Positions 34,125-45,329 of a DNA stretch of 64,000 nucleotides are shown here, piece by piece (position 1 is the stretch's first letter; each line of letters opens with the position of its first letter). The stretch is from Gordionus sp. m RMFG-2023. Lineage: Eukaryota > Nematomorpha > Gordioida > Chordodea > Parachordodidae. The DNA is taken from the NCBI RefSeq assembly GCF_954871325.1, contig NC_088775.1, forward strand, positions 45,857,561 through 45,921,560. The letters are read 5' to 3'. Position numbers and translations under genes: made by a program. The notes beneath the pieces were generated by a model that was not told where the DNA came from, did not search any database, and saw nothing but the letters and a program-made list of their open reading frames with translations.

Positions 34125-35152
34125 ATGAAAACTCCCAATTTTCGTCGAGAATTCAAAGACCAAAAAGAATACACAAATATTGGAATAAAGAAAAAATAGA
34201 TATTGTTACTAAAATTTTATCAATGCCAGAAAGAGAACAGATGAAAATTAAAGACATTGCAAAATACGTCGAAATGTCTAGCATCAGTTCATGAATTTAG
34301 ACGGGACACATTCCCAGATATAAATGCAGAACCTTTAAAAGAATATAATATTCAAAAAAGAGGAAGTAAAAAAAAGATAATTCCATAATTGAAAGACTCA
34401 TCATAAATTTATTGATGGATAATAATACTCTTACTATCCAGCAGATAATAGAAAATTTACCTCCTGGTAGTCCAAGAACGAAAACAACAATTAGCAAATA
34501 TATCAAAAATATAGGTTGGTCTAAAAAAAGAGCTGGCAAGGAGCCTGATAGAAGAAATACTCCTGGGGCAATCAATATTCGTCAAATCTATTGTGTAAAG
34601 ATCTTAAATACCCCAAGAGAAAAATTATATTTCTTAGATAAAACTGGAATAAACTTGCACGTTGTACCAATCTACGCCTGGGCACCATACAATGTCTGTC
34701 CAGTAATAAAAATTCCATCCTCTAAGGGTAAAAATGTAAGCATACTTTGTACAATTGGAATTGGAGGGATAATCCATTATAAAATAATCGAAGGAGCTTA
34801 TAATGGGTTGTTATTCCGTGATTTTATGACAGAGCTTATCAGTGTCTTATCACCAGATGCAATTATTATAATGGATAATGCATCTATCCATAGAAGTTAT
34901 CTTATCGATGCATATAAAGATAGGATTGAATATCTACCACCATATTCACCTCAGCTAAATCCCATCGAAAATTTTTTTGGAGTCTTGAAAAATAAATATC
35001 GAGCAATGAACTCCCGCCCTAATTCAAGAGATGAAATTATTGGGAATATTTTTCAGCTCTTACACGGATTTATTCCTTATGATTTTACTAACTTTTACAA
35101 TCACATGCAAAACTATTTGGAGTTGGGTTATCGCGGGCAACTGATTAATTAG
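34125..35152 (+). pseudogene. Tc1/mariner-IS630 transposase, DD30E, broken N-terminus
   Basis: The C-terminal 246 codons (34412-35152) are open. D76 lies in LYFLDKTGINLH, D155 in IIIMDNASIHRS and E186 in PPYSPQLNPIENFFG, so the second Asp and the Glu are separated by 30 residues, fewer than the usual 34-41. The N-terminal helix-turn-helix begins at ATG 34125 (MKTPNFRREFKDQKEYTNIG) and continues through MPEREQMKIKDIAKYVEMS. It is disrupted by a frameshift near 34284 and another around the A-run at about 34370-34380. After these, the frame leading into LTIQQIIENLPPGSPRTKTT resumes, the second DNA-binding helix pair. The enzyme would cut at the CAGTGAAACG ends and insert at TA. Confidence 0.92.
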
Positions 35153-35833
35153 GTAATCCTTTTAATATATTTGTATTAATAATTATAATATTAACTCTTT
35201 TAATTTCTAAATAGGTACCATCATCAAATTCGTGGAACAAAAGAATATTTTGATAAATTATAATAATAATTTCTATGTATTAATTATTTTATCGAAGTTA
35301 TTATAAAAATTTATAGTATTATCATATTTTTATCGAAATAAATTGGTGCAAAATTTCAAAATAGATTACATTTAAGAAATTCTAAAATATTTTCAAATAT
35401 CAAAAAAACTTTTTACAAAAAATGTTTAGAATTTTAGATAAAATTTAAACAAAAATCTTACTTGAACATTCTCAAAGAAGATCAAAAAAAATTTCCATTT
35501 TTTATTACAAATTTATATTTACAATATAATTTCTTTTTATTAATTTAAAAACGATTAATCTTGTTAATTAATTGCTTGTCCATATTTAATTTCAATATGT
35601 ATTAAATTAAAATAAAACTTTATTATGTTTATCCCCTTTTATTGTTAGTTGATTTTTAACACTCGTTTCACTGTAATTGAGAATTATCTTTTTTGAAATA
35701 TCCGGTTATTTTTTTTATTATCTATCATATCTTCATAATTTGCACATGACATTGATGCCGAAGTAAGTGCCACTTTTGTTATATTTATAGATGAATTCGC
35801 AATCATTGTAGCGAATCCAATCTAGCTTTTTAT

Positions 35834-36368
35834 CAGGGTTTGACTAAACTGCAAATGCCAAGGTAAACTGCAAATGATTAGTTAAAATTTTTTGACATAT
35901 TCTCTATTAATTGAGTGAGATTCATTTTCTTATTATATTAATAACTTATAAAAATTATATTATTAGATATAATCAATAATAAATGAACAGCCATTAATAG
36001 TTGTATTTTTTATTTATCTCATAATAAATAGTTTAAATGTATTAATATAATTATCTTAAAAAAGGATTATAATAAAATTTAAATTACAATAATATAAAAT
36101 CCGCCAGTTGGTATTATTTTTTAATTTTTTTTCCTTGCGGATTTAATATTAAATAAATTTAAAATGTAATTATAATTATTTTTAACTAAATTAAAGGATT
36201 TAAACTCTTTATTATGAGATAAAAGGAAATAAATTATTAATGTTTATTTAATTTTATATAAGTTATTTATAAAATAAGAAAATGAACCTCGCTCCAATTA
36301 AGAGAGAATATATCAAAAATTTTTACCACATTTGCAGTTTACCTTGGCATTTGTAGTTTAGTCGAACC
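35834..36368. mobile_element. MITE with ~150-bp inverted repeats
   Basis: The left end reads CAGGGTTTGACTAAACTG. The right end complement is GGTTCGACTAAACTACAAAT with the last bases lost. The flanks CTTTTTAT and GTTTTTAT agree in seven of eight positions. The arms share GCCAAGGTAAACTGCAAATG and CTTATTTTATAAATAACTT-like stretches. It is non-coding and hAT-type. Confidence 0.7.
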
Positions 36369-36376
36369 GTTTTTAT

Positions 36377-36935
36377 TTTTCATCGAAAATAATTTTAAAT
36401 TGTCTCCACATTGAAGATTTGGGTTTATTATTATCTGAATAATCATTTTTTAGAATATTATTTCTTTATTCATAAAATAATTAAAAAATAAAATTTATAT
36501 ATTATATAAGAAAATAAAAATGAAGGGGCAATATAAAGATAAACAATCATTACTAAAATAAAACAATACAATGCAGAAATATTGATTATTCCCAAAAAGG
36601 AAAATTTTAATTTTCAATATCCAAAAAGGTTTATTTATTTTAGGCTGTGCCCAAAATGTTTTGAAAAGATCATTAAAATTTTCGCAAATTGATAACAAAA
36701 CACTTTGGACACATTTAAGTTTAAAAAAAAATAAAAATATTCAAGCTTGATATGATTCAAAATTATTAGTTATTTATAATATAATATTTGAAAATACGAC
36801 TGAACACAGAAATAGGCATAGACATTTGGAATTCAGGTATATATTATAATTAGAATAATAATAAATATATTATTCATTATAGAGGTCATGGACTTTTTAA
36901 ATATTTTCCTGATAAATTCCGTGAGACATAAAGGT
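36377..36935. other. Old hAT upstream sequence, no gene
   Basis: AT-rich. A word CAATATCCAAAAAGG is shared with 5440-5450 and 39550-39565, consistent with belonging to the 22.5-39.9 kb hAT. No reliable open frame is seen. Confidence 0.4.
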
Positions 36936-37099
36936 ATCGCGCTGTTATCTGCCTTTTAAACAAATTTGTTTCAATTTTTGCTTATAATATAATTGTATAA
37001 TAAATTATATATAAAAATCAACATTTATAATTATTTAAATATAGTTGGTTTTGATTATAAAAAAATTTATGTAATAAAAATAAATATTTATGGTAATTT

Positions 37100-39030
37100 A
37101 TTCTTTTTTTATTGCATTTTAAGAAATCATTTAAATATTATCATCCCCAAGTCTAGGGCGACGATCAGAAAGTATAAGTTTCGCCTTGCTAAATAATCTC
37201 TCAACACTAGCACTTGAGGGCAAGGCAGCATTTAATTTTATATACATATTTTTAATATTAGAAAGATTATCAAAAATACTCATTTGAGCGCGTCGAGGGG
37301 ATTTTTTATTTATTATCTTTTAATTAAAAAAAATTATCAGTGGATGTCATTTTTGGGTATATAACTAGCCATTTTTGTTTGGAATGAGATTATTCAACTT
37401 TACCATGAGCTTATTACTTTGATCTTTAGCATCATCGAAATTGATATATGGCCAGTTTAATTTTAAAATGGATGAATCATTGCAGCTAATACATTATCAT
37501 CATTGTATAGGTTGGGGAATCTAAAAGTTACAAAAATAGTGTATTTAAAATATATCTTAATGATAAAATTTTATAAATTTTTAGCTTTTAACTTTAAATT
37601 AGAATAAATTATTCAGTCAAAATCAAAACAATATAAATTTTATTTTCCTTTTCTCAATGCCTTTTAATATATAGTCTACTAGGGTCTGGCATAAGATTAG
37701 ATTATTCAATCTCTGTATTTTTGTAATTAGGATACTTAAAGTGGGAACTAGTGATCTGCATCGGGCCTAATTGCTTAAGCCCGGCCCTGCCCTAAATTTT
37801 TTTTAAAAATATTTTGCCCGAACCCGAAATTTTTTAAAAAAAGTTTTGCCGGCCCGTCTTAAACCCGAAATTATTTTTAAAAAATTTACCGACCCGGCCC
37901 GGCCCGAATTTATTTAAATATAGAAATTAATCTTTATAATTACTCAAAATAAAAGACATATAGCCCGAAGCCCGTTGGCCTAACTTTGCAGATCTCTGGT
38001 GGGAACATCATATACAATCTTCTCCATATTATCCTCACCTAAAATTTCAAGGGAAAGAGCCACATCACATATTGCATAACTCAAAAAATTAAAATGATAT
38101 GAAATTGAATAATTATAATTAGAATTACTTCTGTATACTCTTTTATAAAGGTATTTTCATCGTTAATATATTGAATTTCAACATAATCACAAAGAAAATT
38201 CATTTCTAACTTCTTTCATCAAGAAAAAATGCTATTAATTTGATTGCGTGGTATACTGAGTTCTATCTAGTGTGGTTAGGAGTTAATAAATACCTGCCTA
38301 ATTTTTTTTTAAATATGTCTGAGCCTTTAGAAGATTTGTTCTGCTTATTCCATAGAGTTTGACATTTATAAAAAGTGAATCTTGATACCTATTTAAAATC
38401 TTAATTTTTTAGGGCTCCTTCAGCATCCACTATTGCTATCAGTTTAGATTATGGCATGAGCATCTCTGATGACTAGACATTTGAGCATTTTTCATCACTT
38501 TAAAGTTATCTGCTATCTTATTCATTAGTGTCTGGCGACATAAAATAGTTGTACCAGGAGATGAAGTTTTAATCTTCATGGTAAATTATGGATTATTAAA
38601 CAAGGATATTGGCTGAACTGTATCAATTATAAAATCAACAATAACTTTATCAGCCAGTTTCTAAGAAATATTGGCATGTGCATTATTAATCAATTTTAAT
38701 TGAATTGGTCTTTGGATGTAGAGTCGTCTATACGCAAATTATTTAGATGTGTTTTTATATTTTCATAAAACCCTTGGCATGAACATTTTTACAAAATAAA
38801 AATAAATACTATTAGAATTTAAAAATGACAATTACCTATAGCTGTTTTTTGAGGTTATAGCTACTATTTATTTGAGGATATATTTTTTTTTACATTTTAA
38901 ACAAATAAATTTGTAGCCAGTTTATTTAATTTAAAAATTTTTTTCAAATTTTGGAAATGGGAAATTTGTATTATTGTTATTAAGAACATTTTCTTCCCGG
39001 GTATCTTCCATTTCATTCATCGTCTGACTC
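37100..39030 (-). pseudogene. Decayed Ac-like hAT transposase
   Basis: Minus strand at 37137-37240 reads NAALPSSASVERLFSKAKLI followed by LSDRRPRLGDD. This is the conserved C-terminus, almost identical to the 13.2 kb copy and close to [20 protein letters not shown] of the 62 kb copy. Around 38.4-38.7 kb the minus strand shows shifted pieces of ANISQKLADKVIVDFI, then SLFNNPSF.MKIKTSSPGTT and CRQTLMNKIAD. A BED-finger remnant with FICLKCKKKY-like sequence lies near 38.9 kb. Confidence 0.7.
37749..37998. mobile_element. hAT-type MITE, GGCCCG-rich (copy 2)
   Basis: The ends TAGTGATCTGCA and TGCAGATCTCTG carry the exact 8-bp duplication GTGGGAAC (37741-37748, 37999-38006). It is the same family as 1781-2146: both contain ATCGGGCCTAATT, GGCCCG words and a shared block with TAGAAATTAATnTTTA followed by TACTCAAAATAAAAGACATAT. 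This copy has lost about 116 bp of the interior. Confidence 0.92.
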
Positions 39031-39327
39031 ACTTTCAACGATTTGGATATCAATTTGCTATGACATTTAAAATTATTTACACGTGATATACAAATTGAAA
39101 ATATATTTCAATTTCAAAATTAAATAAAAAATTTTAATTAATTATGATATTATTAAATTTTCATGTTTATAGTTATATTCATTATATTTGTAAAAAGTAG
39201 CTAAGTAGCCCACTACTTTCATAAAAAGAAACCGCTAAAAAAAATAATTAGCTATAGCTATCAAAAAAGATGACGCGCTATTAGATATGGCTACCAAAAA
39301 AGATAGCTCGCTACTTTAACAACTCTG

Positions 39328-39871
39328 CCCTTGTGTATGATTATTATTATTACCAGATTTTTGTTGGGTGAGAAAATATAATTTATTAAATTTAGTCTCA
39401 GCTAAAAATTTCTTTTTTACTTGATCGTAATTCAAGTTATATGTTTTTCTATTTTCTACAGAATTTTTAAATTTTAAGTCATTTTTGCAGCTTTATATTA
39501 AAAATAGCTTATGTTATTTTTTTCTTCAAAATTTATTTATTTATATTTTTAATATCCAAAAAAGTTCATAAAGGCAATTTTTTATTAATATTTACTTTAA
39601 TTATTTTAAATAACAATGTTTAAAAATTATTTTAATGGCTGGTTTGATTTTTTATTTAATTTTTTTAATGTATTTTTACTTAAACATATATAATATGGAA
39701 TATTATGAAATTAAACTATTATTTTTAATAAATTGATGCATGCTCTTCTCATTTCTGCCTTAAAAATATTAAATACCTGCCCACGCCCTCTCCTTTAAGA
39801 TTTTTTTTAATCTGCCCGCCACCCGCACAATGTTGGAAATATTTTAGAAAACCCGCCCATTGCAGACCTCA
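39328..39871 (-). repeat. Terminal part of the old GGGCGGGT hAT
   Basis: It contains CAATATCCAAAAAAGTTCAT, also seen near 5445 and 36590. It ends with CCCGCCACCCGCAC and ACCCGCCCATTGCAGACCTC, the family end. It resumes old-hAT sequence after the 36.9-39.3 kb insertion. Confidence 0.6.
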
Positions 39872-40613
39872 AATGTAAATTATGAAAAGCGAAAATATTA
39901 TAAATAGCGATGTTAAATTATAACAATATATTTTTACCCCTATTAAATTAATAAAGTTTCAAAAATTTTTTTCGGTTATCAATTAAATTAATTTTAACAC
40001 TTATGCACTACAAATCTTAAGGTGTTGCTTAACTTTAATTATTGTATTTAAATTTGATTCGTCAACAATTGACTTAAAACATTATTTCAGTTGTTTTTCA
40101 ACAAGGGTCAAAAATTTTGATCATGAAGAAAGGAAAACTGAATCTCACAGAAATGAGAGAATGAAATAAGAAATAGAGATGATAAAGGGTATACATGTTA
40201 ATTTTATTTGTAGATGACTTTCTACTTTAGAAGTGAGAACAAGATAGAAATCAGAGGAATAGATAGTTCCAAGGAATTGAGAAAGTGAGTCGATGCCACG
40301 AGGGAAGCAATGTAACAAGGGCATTGAGAAATGACAAAGGATACGCCGATCAATAGTAATTAAATAAGAGACAGAGAAATAAGGAACGATTGGGACCAAT
40401 GAAGAAACCTACTTTGTGGAGGAAATCACTTAATGCGACTTTACACATGACCATTTTAATTTTATCTAAAAAAAACTTTCCGCACATGCAAATATAAAAA
40501 TTATAATTCATGCTCATAACCTTATTAACTAACCCTTATCTATTAAAAAATAGTAATATACCCCTTGATAAAGGTGATAACATTTATTATAATTAGGAAA
40601 TTATATATAAAAT
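39872..40613. other. GC-richer stretch outside identified elements
   Basis: The piece from about 40090 to 40430 is clearly less AT-rich than its surroundings and carries an 84-codon minus-strand open frame. It lies directly left of a hAT whose duplication TATAAAAT proves it was once joined to the sequence at 46082 that leads to the UBE2G2 exon. It may be host sequence. Confidence 0.45.
40145..40399 (-). CDS. Unidentified open frame in a GC-richer block
   Basis: The minus-strand 84-residue frame starts MVPIVPYFSVSYLITIDRRI and contains FLGTIYSSDFYLVLTSKVES. A further open stretch (KSIVDESNLNTIIKVKQHL) lies downstream near 40000-40070. The sequence is hydrophobic in its last third. I do not recognise a family. 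Base composition differs from the flanking transposons, which argues for a former or present host exon, but splice sites and conservation cannot be judged here. It may be chance. Confidence 0.2.
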   Translation of the reverse strand: MVPIVPYFSVSYLITIDRRILCHFSMPLLHCFPRGIDSLSQFLGTIYSSDFYLVLTSKVESHLQIKLTCIPFIISISYFILSFL

Positions 40614-40879
40614 TAGTGTTGTTAAAAAGTCGAGTTCACCCGACTCCTGAAGTCGTTAGTCGTGAACTTTAGTCCTGAACTCAAGTAAACTCGAGTCGTG
40701 AACTCAAGTCAACTCGAGTCGAGAACATGAGTTTTCAACTTGAGTCGTGAATTTAAGTCAACTAGAGGACGAGTATTTAGAATTAGTATTGTATTGTATT
40801 ATTGTGTTTGTGTATATTTTTGTTTGTTACAATTAATTAATGATTTTCAAGCCCAAATTTTAAGCAAAATTTGCTTTGA

Positions 40880-41470
40880 TAAGAATTTAAAATCTTCTTT
40901 TTTGTAAAATGAAAGCTAATTTAATTTAAATATTTTTTGACTCAAAGCATTCACTTGATGATAATGATGGTATGACTTGGTCTGGGGAGTGGGTGAAGAT
41001 GGGGGGGGGCGGGTTAAAAAAATATTTTTTTTTGATATGGGTATCAAATAAAAGCTAATTTAAATTTCTTTTGGCTGAAAGCATTTATTCTTGGTCTTGA
41101 TTGGTCTGGAAAATGGATGGAAGGGGGGAGGGGGGGTGTTAAAAAAAATAATTTATTTGTTATGGTTATCAAATAAAAGGTAATTAAAATAATTTTTAAT
41201 TGTAATATAATAATAATCACTTTAAGCGGGCTGGTCTAGGTCTTGGGGGGTCAGGAATATTTTTATCAACATAAAAATGGGACTATTAAATAGAAGCTAA
41301 TTAAAATATTTTTCTACTAAAATATTAGTATTCACTCTTGGTCTTTTAATGGGTTGGATTAGATCCGGAGTGGGTTAAAAAATAAAAATTTGATTTTAAA
41401 AAATCAAATATAATATAAAGAAACCTCTTAATATTAAATAACAGTAAATGGTCGGGTCTAGGGCTTAGGA
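40880..41470. repeat. Dispersed repeat with GATATGGGTATCAAATAAAA, copy 2
   Basis: This is the inverse orientation of the 26.3 kb copy. The unit with GGGTATCAAATAAAAGCTAA, a poly-G run and a TTGGTCT..GGTCTGG word is repeated about four times at intervals of roughly 120-150 bp. Confidence 0.7.
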
Positions 41471-41879
41471 CGTCAGAATTTTTCTAAAATTTCTATAATA
41501 TATTTGAATGTTAGACGAAGTTGACAAAAACAAAAGGAACCTTCAAATGTTAACTATATAAAAAATTACTAAAACCAACGAAATTCTAAAGTAAGAATTA
41601 ACTCAGAAAGAATAACTAAAGAAAACACGGAACTGAAACTTGGATCTATATTTTTATTAAGTCACAGTAAGTGAAAATTCAAAAGTTTTATTGTAATTAA
41701 AAAAAATCATGAAAAATTAAAAAGTGATTCTTTGTCAAAAAAAATCAACAACATATTTATCAGAAATGACTGACATTTCATTAATTATATACAATTGATA
41801 AAACTAATATATATTTATATATATAAATTGATTGACATTATATTAGAAAATGTCACATTTACGACAGAAGTCATACAAA

Positions 41880-42140
41880 TCAAGACCAAGAATGAATGCT
41901 TAGTAGAGTCAAAAGATATTTAAATTAGCTTTTATTTGATACCCATATCGATAATTTGTTTATAAAAATATTCCTGATCCCCCAGACCTAGACTCGCCCA
42001 TTACGGGGGAGAGATTGACCTCCAGTTGAATAGATCTTTTGATTAGCTATCGATTGATACCCTATGTTAGACATAACCTATTTCATAAGGTCAATAAAAC
42101 AACATTGAAAATTAATAAATAACAATAAAATATTGTCTAG
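41880..42140. repeat. Dispersed repeat, copy 3
   Basis: Same orientation as the 26.3 kb copy, with TTTATTTGATACCCATATCG, then CCAGACCTAGAC, GGGGGAGAGATTGACCTCCA and GATCTTTTGATTAGCTATCG, ending in AACATTGAAAATTAATAAAT. Confidence 0.75.
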
Positions 42141-43159
42141 TATGTTTTGTAAATGTTTTTATTTTTATGTTTAAAAATATAGACTTATCTTATTTATATA
42201 TTTTCATTAGTTTCGAAAGTTTGTGAATTTAATTTTTGATAATTTAGGACACAACCCAATAAAATTTTTTTACAGTTTTATCAATAATAAAAAAGATATA
42301 CAAAAAAGTTGTTATTTAATTGACATCTGGTAGGTAGTGAGTTCCGTCAGAAACTGTTTTAGGGATCCCATTTTTCTGAAACTAGCCGGCACTAGCAGTT
42401 AGCCAAGGATTATCCTGAATTCACAGTAAGCGCAAATTCGTGGTATTAGTATATTGGATTCGAACTTTAATATCATCATTTTCTTTTGTAGAAAATTGAG
42501 TAAAATTTAACAAAAAATAAAATTATACCTAAAACGAATTATTCACTATTCGATTTTATTTCATAAGATTCGTATTTTATGAATAAAAAAATTATTTGAT
42601 TCGAATCGAATAAAGAAAATATATTATCTGTGGAATATTTTTTTTATCTATTTATTATTCGATCGAATTATTCTTATTATTTGAAATAATTTATAAATAT
42701 TAGAAATTATTCGTAATTAAATATTCCAAATTATTTGCTAATATTTCAAATTATTCAGACCCAGAAATATTTGACATGATTCTTAAGTATTTAAAAGTTC
42801 CTTGAAAAGTTTTTACTTTTTTTTTCATCTATAAATCACTTATTAAATTTTAATATCCTTTTTGAATTGAAGAATTTAATTTTTGGCATCGAATATTCGA
42901 TGAATCAAATCCAATAATGTTTTCATTATTCGAACGGATACGAATAAGGAATTATTTAATTCGTACTAATACGAATAATATAATTATTCGATTCGAAGAG
43001 TCTTCTTGAAAATTAAAAAATATTAGATAACTTTTTAGCTAAGTTCTATATCTCTTTTAAATTATTGAGGAATAATTTTGATCAAATAAATTTATGCACG
43101 AATTTAAGCTCTTCACGAAAATTAGAAAGTATTAATAATAAATTTTTAGCTGTTTTATA

Positions 43160-43332
43160 TTAGCCTTGTTGAACGGCCCAATTAAGATTATAACCAAAAT
43201 TATATTTTATAAGCCTGTAGATTTTACACATATATGGCAGAAAGGTTTTTACCTCTATTTGCCAAATCTCCAATCTTGCATAATATTAATTTGGCTAAAA
43301 TCTTAATCAGGCCGTCCAAAACATCACTATTT
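43160..43332. repeat. Small palindromic MITE
   Basis: Inverted arms: TTGAACGGCCCAATTAAGAT on the left and, complemented, TTTTGGACGGCCTGATTAAG on the right. About 170 bp, non-coding. TA-type flanks are possible, but the exact ends are unsure. Confidence 0.55.
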
Positions 43333-43543
43333 TATATATCTCTTATATTATTCAAAAATTTGTTGATCAGACCATAATTACTACTTAGATTTATTAATGT
43401 TTGAATCTTTGAATTATAGAAAAGTTTTTTTTTTAAATAAAAAATATTTTAAAAAAATAATACAATAGCAACAACCAAAAATGATTTATATTTTAATTTC
43501 TATACCTAAAATATAAATTCTCACCATGTACATAAAAAAATTT

Positions 43544-44618
43544 GGTTATTGCTTAAGTCGAGGGGTATATTATTTATTTTATTTTTTTTGTTATTTTTTT
43601 TATGTTATTTTTTTTAAATTTTTAAAATATTGTTGCATATTTTTATTATTTAGTGATAATTTTTTTGTGATAAATTTTTAAAATAATGTAGCATATTTTT
43701 ATTATTTGGTGATAAATTTTTAAATTAATATGTATTTTTTCTTTTAAGATATTATAAAATATTTTTTTCTTTTTTAAAAATATTTCTTAATTCCTAGGGA
43801 GGGGAGAAGGGTAGAAGAATTGTGATGAGTCAATTTTATTCATTAAATTGAAATATAGTCTGATAATCTAAGCAATTTTAGGAAAATTAGCATAAAATCT
43901 TAAATTTTGTATTTATTAGGGGTAAAATAGACCCCATCTTTAAATTCTAAGTGATTTTTTTAACCTTTGTTGGGAAGGGTTAATTCGAAATAAATTGAAA
44001 TATATTATTGAAATTTATACAAAATAAAAATATCGAAATATAGTAATAAACGAGTCAATTTTATTCATTAAATTAAAAATACCTTTAAAAATTTATGTTT
44101 CTCATTTACTTCTATACAATATATTTATACTTACTCATTATATAAATTCATAACCAATTATTAATTTAATTAAAAATATTAATTTAACCGCAAATTATTT
44201 CAAAGAATTAATAAAAAATTAAAAAGATCTTAAAATTTCCATATTTTTAATATATTATATCAATTATTAATTTAATTAAAAATATTAATTTAAAAATTAA
44301 TATAATATAATTAATTTTTAAAAACCGCAAATTATTTCAAAGTATTAATAAAAAAATTGAAAAGATCTTAAAATTTCCATATTTTTATTATATTATAATG
44401 TAATGTTATTATAATATTTTTTCTCTAAAAAAAGCAATAAATCAATCAAAATTCTCATTAAACATTCCCTTTGTTATTTTTATTTTCAATATTATTTTTT
44501 AGCCTCTCGTATTACCAAGCCTTTCGACTTATAGACCTTGCGCAAAAAAATAACAAAAAAAATAAAAAAAAAATAAAATAAAAAAAAAATAATATACCCC
44601 TCGACTTAAGCAATAACC
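43544..44618. mobile_element. MITE with GGTTATTGCTTAAG ends and 8-bp duplication
   Basis: The inverted ends GGTTATTGCTTAAGTCGAGG (43544) and its complement (ending 44618) are flanked by AAAAATTT on both sides (43536-43543, 44619-44626). The arms continue as GGTATATTATTTATTTTATT and lead into T/A homopolymers. A ~140 bp direct duplication with CCGCAAATTATTTCAAAG lies at 44150-44400. It is non-coding. Eight-bp duplications occur in hAT, P and Merlin families. The GG start does not settle which, and an A/T-only duplication is weaker evidence. Confidence 0.7.
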
Positions 44619-45081
44619 AAAAATTTATAAACAAAAAATAAAATATTATTTGAAAAAAAACATGATCTAACTTTGTCTGTTTATAAAATATATAAAAAGT
44701 ATAAAAAATGTATCAGACCATGACTTTGCAAAAAGTAAAAATAATTATATAAAATAGTTAAAATTAAATTTTATCCACGCCTTTATTTCATTTTTTTCTG
44801 GAATTATTTAGAAGGGTAAATAAATGAGAAAGCCGTTTATTTTAGCTCGCTATAACACCTGGTTCTTGAGATATAGGGGCTCAAATCTGTAAAATTTTTA
44901 AAATGCTTATATCTCAAAAAATAATTATATATCATATTAGTAAAAATATTCTCTAAAGGGCTATCAAAAAATAATAAAAATTGGCGCCAAATTGAGTCTA
45001 ACATTCGGTTTACTTATAATGCTTTACCTGTATTTTTAAGCAAAAAAGGGAGTTTGTTTTCAATGTGAACAGGATTTCCAT

Positions 45082-45329
45082 TAGTGTTGTTAAACGGCTC
45101 TTTATGAGCCGATTTTTAAAAACGGCTAAATCAAAATTTTAACCAGAAAACAATTGTCTAAGCATCGAGATTTCGATAATAGATGTCTAAACCTTTGTGC
45201 CATCTATCTGGACCTTGGGTCTGAACGTCGGGTCTGTGCTAGGGGTTCGTGCTCAGAGCTCGTTTTGTCGATATTTTAGACCCAAACCCCGGGTCTGGGC
45301 TCTACACAACCAATCTATTAACAACACTA
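45082..45329. repeat. Short hAT-end-like unit with CGGGTCTG words
   Basis: TAGTGTTGTTAAACGGCTC at the left and a right end with complement TAGTGTTGTTAATAGATTGG. Inside are GGTCTGAACGTCGGGTCTG and GGGTCTGGGCTC. No matching duplication is visible, so it may be old or a fragment. Confidence 0.6.

Larger units (their letters stand above)
31936..35673 (+). mobile_element. Tc1/mariner-IS630 element with 123-bp TIRs
   Basis: The ends CAGTGAAACGAGTGTTAAAA (31936) and complement (ending 35673) are flanked by TA. The TIRs are 123 bp each: right arm 35551-35673, left arm 31936-31984 plus 33884-33957, the latter interrupted by a hAT insertion. Without that insertion the element is about 1.84 kb. The plus strand encodes the transposase at 34125-35152. 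It sits within the old minus-strand hAT. Confidence 0.95.
36940..39327 (-). mobile_element. hAT element, GTAGCGCGCTA family (longer copy)
   Basis: The right end complement is CAGAGTTGTTAAAGTAGCGA, followed by repeated GTAGC and GCGCGCTA-like words, matching the element at 12101-13516. The left end near 36940 is eroded, with only TATCGCGCTGTTATC recognisable. The adjacent 36960-37070 sequence is the inverse complement of 13360-13470. The minus strand carries transposase pieces, and a MITE is inserted at 37749-37998. The duplication could not be confirmed. Confidence 0.8.
22464..39871 (-). mobile_element. Old hAT with GGGCGGGT-type ends, split by at least five insertions
   Basis: The right end at 39871 (complement TGAGGTCTGCAATGGGCGGG) and the left zone from about 22464 (GTCCGCCCGTTCATTAGTCT, GCCCGCAATTATAAAATTTA) match the family seen at 4477-5600. 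Continuity across the gypsy insertion is direct: TATAAAATTTAATT stops at 22582 and TTTTTTAAGCATCT resumes at 30053, exactly as in the uninterrupted relative at 5005-5045. Minus-strand transposase pieces lie at 30.05-31.75 kb. The ends have drifted and no duplication could be shown, so the outer limits are tentative. Confidence 0.5.

Noticed and set aside
34297-34575. Minus-strand 92-codon hydrophobic frame
   Set aside because: It is the antisense shadow of the mariner transposase and has no family features.
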